NCBI GenBank assembly: GCA_029204225.1
Contig: CM055095.1
Span: forward strand, 20,079,348-20,143,347
Length of the DNA stretch: 64,000 nucleotides
Source of the DNA: Diphasiastrum complanatum
Lineage: Eukaryota; Streptophyta; Lycopodiopsida; Lycopodiales; Lycopodiaceae
Direction: 5' to 3'
Numbering within the stretch: position 1 is the stretch's first letter; every line of letters begins with the position of its first letter. Shown here piece by piece: positions 35,427 to 46,682 of this stretch. The position numbers and the translations under genes are program-made. The notes below the pieces were generated by a model. It saw only the letters and a program-made list of their open reading frames with translations, was not told where the DNA came from and did not search any database.

Positions 35427-36549
35427 TTGATAAGTAAACGTGGAACCTTGATTGCTCAAGGGAGGAGGCATGGAGAGCTTTTCAAACTGGATGCATGTGT
35501 GATCTCTAAGCATGAAGAATGTATGGCTACTGAACAATTGACAAACCAAGAAGTTTGGCATAAGAGGTTGGGCCATCCCAACTTCAAATCTTTGGAGGTA
35601 ATGACAAAGAAAGAGTATGTTCTTGGTTTCCCTAAAAGTCTTGTTGCAAACAATTGTGTTTTTGAATATTGTGCCTTGTCCAAATCTCATAGACTTGCTT
35701 ATTCTAGGTCTAAAGAAGTTTTTCAACTTGTGTATTCTGATATTCATTCTTCTAGTACAGCTAGCAATGGTGGGGCAATGATGTATGCAACTTTCATTTA
35801 TGACTTTAGTAGGTATACTTGGGTCTATCTTCTTAAAAGTAAGGATGAAATGTTTGCTACATTTGTCAAGTTCAAGAATGAAATGGAAAACCAACTCAAT
35901 ACAAAGATCAAATGCTTAAGATCAGATAATGGAGGGGAATACACTTCAACTAAGTTCAAAGATTTTTGCATAGCACATGGGATTAAGAGGGAGTACTCTA
36001 GTCCTAGGACTCCACAACAGAATGGAGTGGCCGAGAGGAAGAATAGAACCCTTTGTTAATGTGCCAAGGCAATGAGCCTACATGCTAACCTTGCTAAGTC
36101 TTTTTTAGGGGAAGCTTTGGCATGTGCTAACTATTTTTGTAACATGTGCTTCCTTGGATGGTAAAACTCCTTTTGAGGTCCTTCATGGTAGAAGGCCGAG
36201 TGTCAAGCATTGTAGGATCTTTGATTGTACTTTTTTTGTCAACATCACTCTTGATGATAGAACTAAAGAAGATCCTTCATCAAAGAAGGGTGTGCTTGTT
36301 GGCTATAGTGAAGTAAGAAAGGCTTACAATGTTTACATTTCTTCAACAAGAAAAGCTCTCGTTTCTAGAGATGTCATCTTTGAAGAAGACAATGTACCAA
36401 AGAAAGTTGATGTTGATGAAACTAACAATCTTCATGTTGTTTCTCCTAACTTTCTTGATGGTGATGGATCTATGGATGATGGTGGTGGAGATGCCTCTCC
36501 AAGTCAAGTTCCAAGAAGATCCTCAAGACAAAGGGAAAAGCCAACATGA
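35427..36549 (+). pseudogene. Integrase of copia element D
   Basis: Pre-integrase zinc region: WHKRLGHPNFKSLEV has both His residues, but the first Cys of the following CxxC has become Phe (CVFEYC). The catalytic core has the first Asp near YSDIHS, the second in LRSDNGGEY and the Glu in NGVAERKNR, so the DDE triad is intact. A TAA at 36057-36059 interrupts the core, and a second frame (36124-36549) carries the C-terminal part (GKTPFEVLHGRRPS to SSRQREKPT). After that, similarity to copia pol ends. Confidence 0.85.
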
Positions 36550-36559
36550 CTTACATATA

Positions 36560-37511
36560 AAAGGTAAGCAAGTTGTGGAAGGTACAAACTTGGCTTTACT
36601 CACATGTTTTGGTACATCTTCTTGTGTGGATGATATTATGCAAATGGATGGTTGTCTTCATGAAATGGATGTCATTTATAGTTCTGGAAAACAAGTTTTG
36701 GTCACTGGTTTTGATGGTCAAAAGGAAGATCAAGAGGTTGATCTTAATGTGCTTCATCAACACCAGTTCAAAATTGGCAATTTGAAGCTAGTCGAGAGCA
36801 TCAAAGAAGAATCAACTGGCCAAGGCACTAAGGATATGTTTTTGCAGGTTATTGAAGACTCAAGTAAAGGCTAATGAGTAGCAAGGATGTCTTGTTCAAA
36901 CCTACTTTACTCATCTAACTTTATGTTTGAGCTATGTTATGTCAATGTGTGAAAATTGTCAAAATTTGGTGAATCTATGATCATCTTTTTGTATCCAATG
37001 GATTTTGAAGGAGGACTAATGCTACCTACTAGTTATATGGAGTCTTATGGAGCTGGCTTAGCATCATTTTTGTACCCTTTTATTCATGGATTTTCAAGGC
37101 TTGATGGTTCTTCATGGCAAGAAGGCAATGGAGGCTCATTCATGGTGGATTTCAACACATACACTTCACAAGAAGTGAAATATGGAGAAGACATGCAAGC
37201 AAGCATTCATCACTTTCATTTGTTACATGTTTGCTACTGTTTTACAGAGATTTCAAAGGTGAAAACATGGAAGAATCATTCCATTCCCATTCCATGTTAT
37301 TCTTCATGTACTAGTTTCATCTTGAAATGTAAAATTGATGTAAGAAATAATGAAACATCCAATGTGTATACTATTATCTATATCAATTATGAAGTTTATT
37401 GTTTTGTACATAATAGGATCATTGAGAGGAGATCTATCCTTAAGATGGAAATCATTCTTAAGTGAGATCAAGGTAGTGTTGTAAAACTAGCAAGCAAAGT
37501 TGAAGAGGGAG
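36560..37511 (+). other. Unidentified 0.95-kb insert replacing RT and RNase H in element D, plus polypurine tract
   Basis: Two moderately long frames occur, 36329-36874 (its tail after 36550) and 36956-37465 (169 codons), neither with a recognised domain nor any RT motif such as YVDD. At 36948 the words TGTGAAAATTGTCAA repeat the first 15 bases of the LTR. A polypurine tract, GAAGAGGGAG (about 37502-37511), directly precedes the 3' LTR. The insert may be captured host sequence or element-specific non-coding sequence. Confidence 0.6.
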
Positions 37512-38130
37512 TGTGAAAATTGTCAACATTTTCTTGACTAGTTTTAGGCCAAATTTGGTAATTTTGGCACATAGTTTAGGATCTAACCTTTCACACGTGT
37601 GGAAGAGATCTAGATACTTTTATTTTAGTATATATTTCATATTGAAGAGGTGTAAAACTTCAAGACCTTCAAAATGACACCAAAATCATGTTATTTGGAT
37701 ATATAGGCCAACATTGGCTATTTTAGGCTAGTGGTGTCCTAAAATTGGTTCCTAAGTTCTAGAGAGAGTCATCTCTCTCACCTATATTAAGCTGAATTTC
37801 ATGGAGAAACAAGTTGAAGAAACTTATGTACAGTTTCATTGAGATGAATAGATCATTGTCTGTGTTTCTTCCTCCATTGTGAGCATTGTTGTGTGTATTG
37901 TCTTCGAGCTCTTGTGTATGATCTTAGGTGCTTTTCAAAAGTGGTAGGCTACTGTTGTAGGGCTGATATGCTGCTGTTTTTGGTTGTCCTCAATACCTTG
38001 CTTGTTCAAGTTCTTGTGCATCAAAGGTAGCATTAGAATGCTTTGCCATTTCTAGCTTTTGCTTGTTGTGCAAATATCTTAGCCAAAACATTTGGGATCT
38101 TAAATCCATTCAAGATCCACTTTTTTCACA
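37512..38130 (+). repeat. 3' LTR of copia element D
   Basis: 619 bp, starting TGTGAAAATTGTCAAC and ending TTTTTTCACA, collinear with the 5' LTR and followed by the target duplication TGTTA. Confidence 0.9.
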
Positions 38131-38135
38131 TGTTA

Positions 38136-40719
38136 TGGGTGAGATTGGAACTTGAGACCTTTGGAAACGACACATAGTTCATAACCACTAACCTCAAAAC
38201 CAGCTGGAGATGAGAATGTGTGAGCCATTCCATATATGTTGTATTTTAAGGCTTTCAATTTCCGTAACACTAGCATTTTGGCTCTCTTTAAATGTTGAAA
38301 TTCATCTCGCACATGGGTTTGAGATTGAACTATATAGAAGCAATACATTGTTGCTAATAAAACCTATGTAGAAAACTCTCAATATTTTGGCGCAATTTCA
38401 ATTGATTCAATTTTGGTATTTGACAAAGAAATTCAAAAACAACTCAAACACGATAACAAAATTGCTTTTGCTTACTAATAAACATCTAGAATTAGTAAGA
38501 TATTTCAATATAAATTGTATATATTGTGTACCAATTATATACTTTGGCAACTTGCAGACACTTGTCTTTCAATGAATTAAGATAGACTCTATGTTCAAAA
38601 AGAAGCCTAATGCCCACAGATTTAGAACCATAATCCATACCAAAAAACTACAAAGATGAATATCATTGAGACTTAAAAGTCCCTAATCTTACTAGACATG
38701 GATACGTACCACCATTCTAACAACGTGTGACTTGCAAGATGTGCTAAAACATCCTCAACATTGATATTGTTTCAAATCCTGAGTGCAACTTTACGACTAA
38801 TAGACACACTGCACTTGCATGTGCTTGGTGGTCAATTATTGTCCAACAATTGTATTCTTACTAAAGTTTTCATCAACCGACAAAAAATCAGTGTAGATAG
38901 CTTGATATAGTTTATCGTATTTCACAATTCACAAGTCAAAGAGTAGTGTATCTTCTCAACATGCAAGTGCAAGAGATTGACAACCTTTTATTGGACCAAA
39001 TGCTACAACATCCCACTCAATTCACCAACACCCAAGAGTAGGTGTAGGTCACATGCAAAAACACAATCATGTCTCAATATGTAACAACATAACAAAGAAG
39101 ATATGCAAACTTCAACCTTATGGAGTTGCAAAGTCTCAGATTGACTGCATTATGCATAACTTAGGCTAAATGCTATGGCATCCCTACTCTTAGGCCATGG
39201 ACTCCCTAAAAGTTGAAACAAAAAATCAAAATTTTCTACATCTTTTAGGATTTAAGAGCAATACCAAATAATCAATCTTTTTACAAAACATAAAAAATGA
39301 ACCATGAGTGGCCCCATATGCAAAAAGTAAAATGACTCTAGCCTACTCAACAATACCCCCTGCAATGTTGAAACAGATAAAGTCATCTCTTCATGCCTCC
39401 AAGAGAATGACTACCAAGACTCAACCTGTGCTTACAACAACTAATATTGTTGTCAATGGCATGTTATCTTATCAATAGAAGTTCAAGCACAAATGATCAA
39501 GTACAATACATAACAAAAGGGGTCACAACATAGAGACATCCAAACCAACACTGCTTGAGTGTTTGTCAATGTTTTCAAGGCAGGCTCAAAATGACGATTT
39601 GTATTCAATGAATTTTTTTCCAATTTTGACAGGGCAGTTAATACCACATAAAAAGGAAACATTGGTCGTTGCACCTGTCTTTGATCAAGGTAAACTACAT
39701 ACTTTTAAGGCACACTAAAACTCAAAATACAGGAAAAAGGACTGATTTGAGACCCATCATCCCATATCTTTATCTTGCAACACATGAAAGAAAGTCTTAG
39801 CAGGATTTCACCAGAAGGTTCCTTCCTATATGCAATTGGACTTATACAAAAAAATGAAAACGAGTTTCTATTAAGAAATACTGAACCTGCAAGAATACAT
39901 ATATATGCAAAAATAGCATGTGATCTCTGTTATATACCTAAGAGTTTGTTTCTTAAGCTTACTCTGGAAAAATTGCACATAATTAACTTAATCTCTTTAT
40001 CAGGCAAGTCTCATACACAGCAAGCTCCAACAGATTTTGCTGAGTTTTGCATCACAGTCCAACTATTGAAAATTTTGCGAGTGGCAGTGTTCAATGCGTG
40101 GTTCACATCGAAGTGCTTGAGAGTAACCTCAATTGCCCTTTAAAGGGCCCTCACTCCCCCTCCTTTTCCCTCAAACTAAAAGCCACCAAATAGCAGCTAG
40201 ATTACCAATGGGACCAAAATCAATGAACGCTCTGAGAATTCCCAAGAACATCTAAATATTGCAACATCATCATCCGGAAGCTTAATGCAACAAAGATGAC
40301 TTAAATTTCGCATGAATGCAGAATCAAGCAATGTTCATCATGACCTAAAGATGAAATTGCTCTACCATTTGGAGTCACGAGTATAAAACTGTGCTGCGGT
40401 TATGCAAGATTGACTTGCAAGTTAGTTGCCAATACACTACCTCTATATTGCAATTGCAACGTATCCAATACGAAGAGACCAAATCGACCCTGTATGTATT
40501 GCCCTTTGGAAAAACGTAACACCAAAACATATTTCCAACATATGTCCTCAGATCCTTATTCAGTATAAATATAAGGTCTTGATCCAGCTAGATCTAACTG
40601 CTCAGTAAGCCAAAAGACCAAAAAAGGTAACTAGCTCAAATGCTGCAAGAAATGCATCATCACTCATCTGTCGTTGGTCTCCCCCACCGCCTAGTTTCAG
40701 GCCCTTGTGGCTTCGGCAT
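38136..40719. other. Intergenic DNA; no gene seen
   Basis: AT-rich sequence without recognised domains or obvious repeats. A 122-codon frame (39775-40143) has no recognisable domain, and its composition is like its surroundings. The part just above 40600 is the 3' side of the RPL24 copy; no poly(T) tract, which a recent retrocopy would leave there, is visible. Confidence 0.4.
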
Positions 40720-41215
40720 TTACCGCTTCCCACCGCCGCCGCCTAGCTTAGGCCCCTTCTGCGCCCCAGCCCTAGGAGGAGCACCCTTGCCAGGCCCTTT
40801 GGCTGATTTAGCCACCACCTCAGCCTTCTTGGCCTTCTTCTCATCTTTGGTCTTCCTGATCCTCTCCTTAATTTCCCTCAGCGCTGCCTCCCGAGCGGCA
40901 GCGCGCACCTCCGTCTTCTCTGCCCGCTTCTTCTGAATTACCTCCATAGATGCGCCGACGATGGAGCGAGAGTAGGGCTTGTTGGAGGTGCGGCGCCGCT
41001 TCTTGACAGCCTCGGCGTGGATATCCTTCTTGTGCTGCTTGCGGTAGAGCCCCGTCCAGGTGAGCTTGGCGGGCTTGAGGCGATTATGGAAATACCTCTT
41101 GCATTTGGAATTTACGAACAGGAATACCTGAGAATCCGCTCGCACGAACCGGATGCCCCTTCCCCGGGTAGATCTTCGACCCGCTGAAGCGGCAGATCTC
41201 CGTCTTTAGCACCAT
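40720..41215 (-). pseudogene. RPL24: 60S ribosomal protein L24 (eL24) copy, intronless, with a 1-base frameshift
   Basis: Read from the ATG at 41215. The first 20 codons ([20 protein letters not shown]) are the eL24 N-terminus with its conserved zinc-finger-like region. One extra base at about 41155 then shifts the frame, and the protein continues in the next frame ([50 protein letters not shown]) to a Lys/Ala/Gly-rich tail and a TAA at 40720-40722, about 164 residues in all. eL24 is a structural protein of the large ribosomal subunit. Plant RPL24 genes normally have several introns; here none is seen, which with the frameshift suggests a processed retrocopy. No other stop is present, so it is young, or the extra base is a sequencing error. 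Confidence 0.85.
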
Positions 41216-41239
41216 AGCTGCCGCTACCACCCTTGCTTA

Positions 41240-41660
41240 TTACTTACGATCCACAAAACCTAATCCTTACGATCCAAAAACCAAATGCTTACGATCGATT
41301 CCAAAAAACACAAATCCTTTACGACCCCAAAAACAAATACACAAATCCTTACGATCCCAAACAGAAATACACAAATCCTTACTATCCCAAAACGAAAAAC
41401 ACAAATCCTTTACGATCCCAAAAAGAAAGACACAAATCCTTACGATCCAAAAAAAAAACCACAAATCCCTTACAATCCCAATAAGAAAAACACAAATCCT
41501 TACGATCCCAAAAAGAAAGACACAAATCCTTGAGATCCCAAAAAAAAACCACAAATTTTTTACAATCCCAATAAGAAAAACACAAATCCTTACGATCCAA
41601 AATGAAAACACAAATCCTTACGATCCAAACCCAAATCCTTACGATCCAAACCAGTGTTCG
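41240..41660. repeat. Minisatellite of ~26-28 bp units next to RPL24
   Basis: About 15 imperfect tandem units, each with ACAAATCCTTACGATCCCAA and a variable A/G-rich filler. It begins about 25 bp upstream of the RPL24 start codon. The long frames on both strands here (for example 41382-41723) simply reflect the repeat. A higher-order pattern (pairs of units with 'cccaataagaaaaacac') is visible around 41470-41590. Confidence 0.85.
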
Positions 41661-42785
41661 GAAAACCTTTTTTGGGTTCTCCTCCAAAACCCTGTATTTC
41701 ATGAACTCTTTAGGTTTTCTCAAGGATGACCCTCAATACATGCCGGTTATACATTATTTTATGACCTAAGAAAACTTGCAAGTTTTAGAGCATGCCGATT
41801 TTTGACAAAAGTTGCCGGTTTCATTCCTGAACTTTGCCGACTTTCCCGAACACTCATCCAAACACAAGAAACAAATCCTTGAGCAGAAAAACTGCGAAGG
41901 GTTTTACCTCTGGCGATGGCATTATTTTTGGTTTTGTTTAGCGCTGACCCTTAATGACACGCCAAGGTTTAAAGCCGCGCACTTGGATGTAAGCGTTACC
42001 TTTACTCTGACACGTTTCAACCATCTGACGATTCATCTCTGATACTGGGTGAAATATCCAACGGTGCTGAGGTAAAATCCTAGACTGAACACCCGTCGCT
42101 GACCTAAACCTTGAAGGATTCAGTCGCCCTAATACTTAGGGCTAATGAAACCCTTCAAGGGCATGAAGGTTTTGCGACCTTCAAAGCCTGCTCTTGTATG
42201 GGTGGATTCAAAGTTCCAGGCTTCAAATCTGCAAGGTACAAGGCCTTCTAGGTCATCTAAACCTTTCAAAAAAAAGGGGGAAAGATCTACTAATATGGCA
42301 CATGGAAGGCTAGTTTTCAAACACACCCTTCAAGCTTAAACGCTGAATGAAATTAATCAACCTTTCTTTTGAAGCCTTAGCCTAGCCCTCGACAAAATAG
42401 ATGTTGAAATAGTTAATATTTGTTTGAAACAGGATCACAGATCATGCAAATACAAGTAACATACACTTACAAAGCACTCTCCCACACCAAGCTCACATAG
42501 CAACTATATTTTTTAAAACCAAAATACACTGTACATATAGTTTTTTTTTTGGCAATCCATGCATGGTCCAGGTTGCCGTTGACGGGATGTGTGTCCCGTC
42601 GACTTGGCTTGTGGCGAGGCCAACTAGTCCTAATCTACTAACAGTACAATAACACAGTAATTTTGCTTTTATTCTAACTCTCTCCCTAAAAGTAGAATCT
42701 ACTTTTTATACATTCATATACATAGCATCAAAGTTAACAAACTCTAAGTACAGAAAGTTTTGATCTAAACTTATCAAACTTTTCT
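41661..42785. other. Intergenic DNA; no gene seen
   Basis: 41700-41870 repeats TGCCGGTT/TTGCCG words. 42140-42340 is a GC-richer, CCTTCAAGG-containing stretch with a 64-codon frame lacking any domain. 42570-42630 contains GACGGGATGTGTGTCCCGTC, a perfect inverted repeat. Nothing further is supported. Confidence 0.4.
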
Positions 42786-43695
42786 CTAACAAGTGACAGT
42801 GAAAATGTCAGCTAATTGCTCATCTGTACTACAATGAACAATATTTATTTCTTTACTCAACAACCTTTCACGTATGAAGTGATAATGAATCTCGATGTGA
42901 TTGGTCCTTGCATGAAACACCGGATTCTTCGCTAGCTGAATGCCACTCTGACTGTCACTATGTATAGTCGTCGGTTTTTCCTGTTTCATGTCCATCTCAT
43001 CCAAGATTTGCCTCAACCAAGTGGCTTCCTGTGCTACACTACACATTGCCTTATACTCTGCTTCTGTTATGGATAAAGCAACTGTACTTTGCTTCTTACT
43101 AGATCAGAAAAAGCAACTACAACAAAACTGGAATACATACCCTGTGGTAGATCTACGATCATCACAATCACCTCCCCAATCCGCATCCACATAGCCACAT
43201 AACTCAGGTAAATCTTCATGCTTTCTGTACACCGAGCCATAGTCGGAAGTGCCTTTGACACATCACAAGATGAGTTTGGCTGCCTTCCAATGCATTTTCA
43301 TAGGTGCTACCATATACTGACTTACAACACCAACAACATAGCATATATCTGGCCTAGTCGTGATAAGGTAAATCAAGCTCCCTACTAATTGCCTATACAA
43401 CGTAGCATCAAATGGTTGTGATTCATCAAGCTTAGAAAACTTTTTACTTGGCTCAATGAGAATGTTCACTAGCTTGCAATCCTGTAGCCTGAACCTGTGC
43501 ATCAACTCTCTGACATACTTGACCTATGTTAGTCCCCACCTCATGTCCTTTTTGCCACACCTCCACTCCAAGGCAATAATGCATTAGGTTGAGATATGTC
43601 ATCTCAAATTGATTCATGAGATCCTTCTTGATCATACCGATCATCTCTTGATTATTTTCCATAATAATCAAATCATCAACATAAAGAGCAATCAA
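42786..43695 (-). pseudogene. Ty1/copia RT-RNase H fragment (element E)
   Basis: Read from 43695 downwards: ALYVDDLII carries the RT catalytic YVDD, followed by MHYCLGVEVWQKG. The frame then shifts; 43505-43263 has RQLVGSLIYL and RPDICYVVGVVSQYM. The RNase H part follows in 43046-42786 (ATWLRQILDEMDMKQ, HSDSQSGIQLAKNP, HARTNHIEIHYHFI) and ends near ADIF. The upstream RT half and other domains are missing, and several frameshifts are present. It is closest in layout to element I at the right end of the window. Confidence 0.85.
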
Positions 43696-43699
43696 GAAA

Positions 43700-44069
43700 T
43701 TTCACTTTAGAGAGAGGTTACGTAGAGAGAGAATGAGAACCGATAACTTTTGGTTGCCGTTTTTTGAGTTTCCGGCCTTGCCCGATGTTTAACTGGTATG
43801 GTTAACTTCAGACATTAGTTAGTTAAGCATGAGATATAATAATGTCTCTGCATGCTCATTTCAAAATTGGGGCTAGAGCTTTAAGACTGTATATCTTGGT
43901 GTGCTCACTGCAAAAACTGAAGTGGGAGTGCAATGAGCACTTTTGAAATCTTTGTATGCTTACAGTAAACTATGAGGCGGGATGATTTTTCAGCGCGACA
44001 TAGACATTACAAAAGTAAGGTATGCTAGATCTATCCAGTTTGACTTATTGTAGTTTGAAGCATTTACAA
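43700..44069. other. No gene seen
   Basis: AT-rich DNA between the copia fragment and the exon-like segment at 44070; if that segment is a real exon, this could be intron. No domain or repeat recognised. Confidence 0.3.
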
Positions 44070-44330
44070 ATTGTAGCTTTCAACAATGGCAATATTCCAT
44101 TTGCATGTTGCACTTCCTATGGAATGCACTCCAATTATGGAAAAAAATTCGAAAGCTGTAGAGAATGCTGCTGCAATAGTTAGAGAATTGAGAATGAATA
44201 ATCATAAGAATATAGATTTGTGGGTGGACGTAATGATCCAGCTACCAATTTGTGTCCAGATTTTAAGTTTGTAACTCATCTTCTTAGATTTGTACGTGAA
44301 AGAAATAGCGGATTACTTGGATATTGTCAA
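44070..44330 (+). pseudogene. Unidentified exon-like host gene fragment
   Basis: A splice-acceptor-like TTGTAG ends near 44075. The frame then reads MAIFHLHVALPMECTPIM, NSKAVENAAAIVREL and NNHKNIDLWVD, and near 44225 it passes into another frame with GRNDPATNLCPDFKFV and THLLRFVRERNSGLLGYC. The composition looks like conserved protein, not noise, and no transposon domain matches. I do not recognise the family. The frame change suggests a decayed or captured gene piece; alternatively an intron boundary lies at the frame change. The sequence beyond 44330 no longer looks coding. Confidence 0.35.
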
Positions 44331-44734
44331 AGGTTGCGTGATATTGGAATGCATAGCATATCTTGTCTTAATCAGCAATTACAGTTTGCTAATCAACAAT
44401 TGCCTTTCGTGACTAATTCGCGACTGATTATCAGTCAAGCTCAATCTAGCTATTCGCGAATCATTTGCGACAAATAATTTGTCTAGCTGTTTGCGACAAA
44501 TCATCCTTCTGATGTTTTGTTGTTTAATGTTTGACTACATAATCAAATCGATCGTGATTTCTATCACTAACCTTCTGTTCATTTTTTATAGGCGTAGTCA
44601 TGCTTAGGGAAAGAGTAATATAGCTCATTCTGCTGCGCACGAACACTTTCTGTTCAAGTTTGTTTCTCGTTTGAGTTTCGAGTTCGTTTCTTTTCGAGCT
44701 ATTTTAGTTTCTCACACTCACACACCCTCTTTCT

Positions 44735-45165
44735 CCAACACAGACTGGGTAGGAGACGTGGATACCAGGAAATCCACATTAGAATATATTTGTTTCCTTG
44801 CAGGAGGACCCATTTCACGGAATAGCAGAAAGCATAAATGCATTTCATTGTCCTCTACAAAATCTGAATACAAAGTAGCTACATCAACATTGAAGGAGAT
44901 AATTTGGCTCAGAAGGCTACTACAGGATCTGCAATTCCCATAGATCGGTCCAACAATACTCCAATGCGACAATCAGAGCCGCATAGCTCTATCTCTGAAC
45001 CCACGAACTCATAGTAGAGCTAAGCATATAGAAGTTCAATTTCATTTTTTTAGAGAGAAGATTCTAAACCAAGATATTGTGCTAAGTTACTATCATACAG
45101 ACAATATGCTGGCTGATATTTTGACAAAGCCATTGTCTAGAGATAAACATTCTACTTAGTAGAGA
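44735..45165 (+). pseudogene. Ty1/copia RNase H fragment (element F)
   Basis: DWVGDVDTRKST, ICFLAGGPISRNSRKHK, SSTKSEYKVATSTLKE and IIWLRRLLQDLQ, then after a stop at 44941-44943 CDNQSRIAL, NPRTHSRAKHIE and the C-terminal ADILTKPLSRDKHS. These are the Asp, Glu and Asp blocks of copia RNase H in order. The RT half and everything upstream are missing. It leads directly into a polypurine tract and LTR, so this is the true 3' end of an element. Confidence 0.85.
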
Positions 45166-45203
45166 TGATAAATCTCAATCGTAGTTCAGATTCACAGTAG
45201 TAA

Positions 45204-45752
45204 GCTTAAGGGGGAGTGTTGGAGTTTAATCTCACTCCTACTCATGACCTAACTGCCCTCCTTCCTTTCATGTAAATCACTCTCTCAAGTAGTCTGCATT
45301 TTTACTCAGAAATTTCCATAGGCGAAAAACCCGACACTGTCGTCTTTGTCACCTTCGGGCCACCTCGAGCAACTAATTGTTTTGCGACATTTGTGTCAAC
45401 TCAGTTTTTAGGACATTTTAGGCACTTACAGAAATCTGACACCGCTTCTCATTTTATGCGAAAAATATGAAAAAGATGACACTGCAAAATTACACAAGAT
45501 TCCAAGTACAGATTGTCTACGTCTTCACGCTCCGATAATAACTATTCTAATTAGTCAGCGATCTTGTAAATGTAAAGACAGAATAATGCAAGATCTTTCA
45601 ATTACTATATATGTAAATGAGCGATTGAAGGGAGTGTGAGATCTCTCAATAGTTGATTCGTCATATGATACATGAGATATACAAATAGATAGACAGAGAT
45701 CTACGACCAAAAAATTGGTCTTTCAATAGCTGACTCCTCAGAGTTAGTGGTC

Positions 45753-45807
<55 letters not shown>

Positions 45808-46140
45808 GTAAATATTCAAAGCAATAGCTATTGTCTTGTTTCTGTTAGTAGGATCATGCGCTTACCAGTGCTATTATTTTGTGGTCTGATTGTTGTTTTT
45901 ACAACACCAATATACAGATTCGCTATTGTTTTATTTTTTTACATTCTTGTTGAATGTTAAGTAACTCTCACTCTGCTTCTGCAATATCACAGACAAGGAA
46001 ATGTATGGCTATCCTTGATGCCAGATTGTAATCACATTCATTTATATCAGAATATTAGGATCAGTGAATTGCATGGCTGTCTTAGACGTCTAATAGTTTT
46101 CGCAATTTATTTGAACGGTTGTCTAAGACACCTACATTGA
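45204..46140 (+). repeat. Polypurine tract and 3' LTR of element F (right end uncertain)
   Basis: AAGGGGGAG (about 45208-45216) followed by TGTTGGAGTTTAATCTCACTCC at 45217 marks the LTR start. The LTR includes GCGAAAAACCCGACACTGTCG near 45325, related to the palindromic words in the LTR at 19383, and shared 'ttccaagtacag' and 'ctaattag' stretches. An (AG)n run at 45755-45808 lies inside or just beyond it. The right boundary could not be set; the end given is a guess. Confidence 0.6.
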
Positions 46141-46682
46141 TACTCTCATCAGAGCAGCTCATTAATATCCGTTCTCCAAGTAATCCGAGATCCTTTAATA
46201 GGAATTTATTTTTTTTCAGTTGGCATCATCATCCAAGCCAACACTATAGTTCTATAAATGCACAAAAATAGACAACTAAAAGATGCCCAGAAATGTCAGT
46301 AATCAACGATTTAGGGCTTGTAGATCTGCGACTGTCAAGAGCCTAATACATGGCTTACTTTCCAGTGACGTACAGTTAGGAAAATGCCATGCAGACAAGT
46401 GATGCATTGTTAGGAGATAGTGTTGTTAGGATAGCGTGTAGTACTGGCCGTAGGTAGGGTAACATGATTGGGTAAGTACATGCTGTAGGATAGACAAGAA
46501 CTGCAACCAAAAGATCAGAACAAATTACCTAAATTATGATTACAGATTGACTGGCTACATTGCTATTTTGCTTCCAAGGGGGGCCACTACCATGCAGGTA
46601 ATTGTATCTTCAAAGATCTAGATTATGGCCATACTTTCGTGGTTGCATTGAGATACTATACAATAAAAAAGAAAGAGGAAAC
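46141..46682. other. No gene seen
   Basis: Mixed AT-rich sequence between the LTR region and the dispersed repeat starting at 46683. No domain or boundary recognised. Confidence 0.3.

Larger units (their letters stand above)
32633..38135 (+). mobile_element. Ty1/copia element D, non-autonomous, with two LTRs and a target-site duplication
   Basis: TGTTA at 32633-32637 and again at 38131-38135 forms a perfect 5-bp target duplication around two LTRs (32638-33294 and 37512-38130). Between them are the primer site (33295-33306), gag, protease, pre-integrase and integrase. No reverse transcriptase or RNase H is present: about 0.95 kb of unrecognised sequence (36560-37490) lies where they should be. 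The first 290 bp of the LTRs differ at roughly 15-20 positions, so the insertion is not recent. It inserted as a unit in this form, or was deleted afterwards. Confidence 0.9.

Noticed and set aside
36956-37465. 169-codon frame as a possible host gene or envelope-like gene
   Set aside because: No signal peptide, transmembrane pattern or domain is clear; kept only as part of the unidentified insert of element D.
39775-40143. 122-codon frame
   Set aside because: No domain, no splice or promoter context, composition like the surroundings.
41233-41723. Long frames on both strands with aromatic/Ile-rich repeats
   Set aside because: They are readings of the minisatellite; unit length variation and lack of any domain argue against a protein.
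44718-44972. Minus-strand frame opposite the copia RNase H
   Set aside because: Shadow of the RNase H coding sequence on the plus strand.
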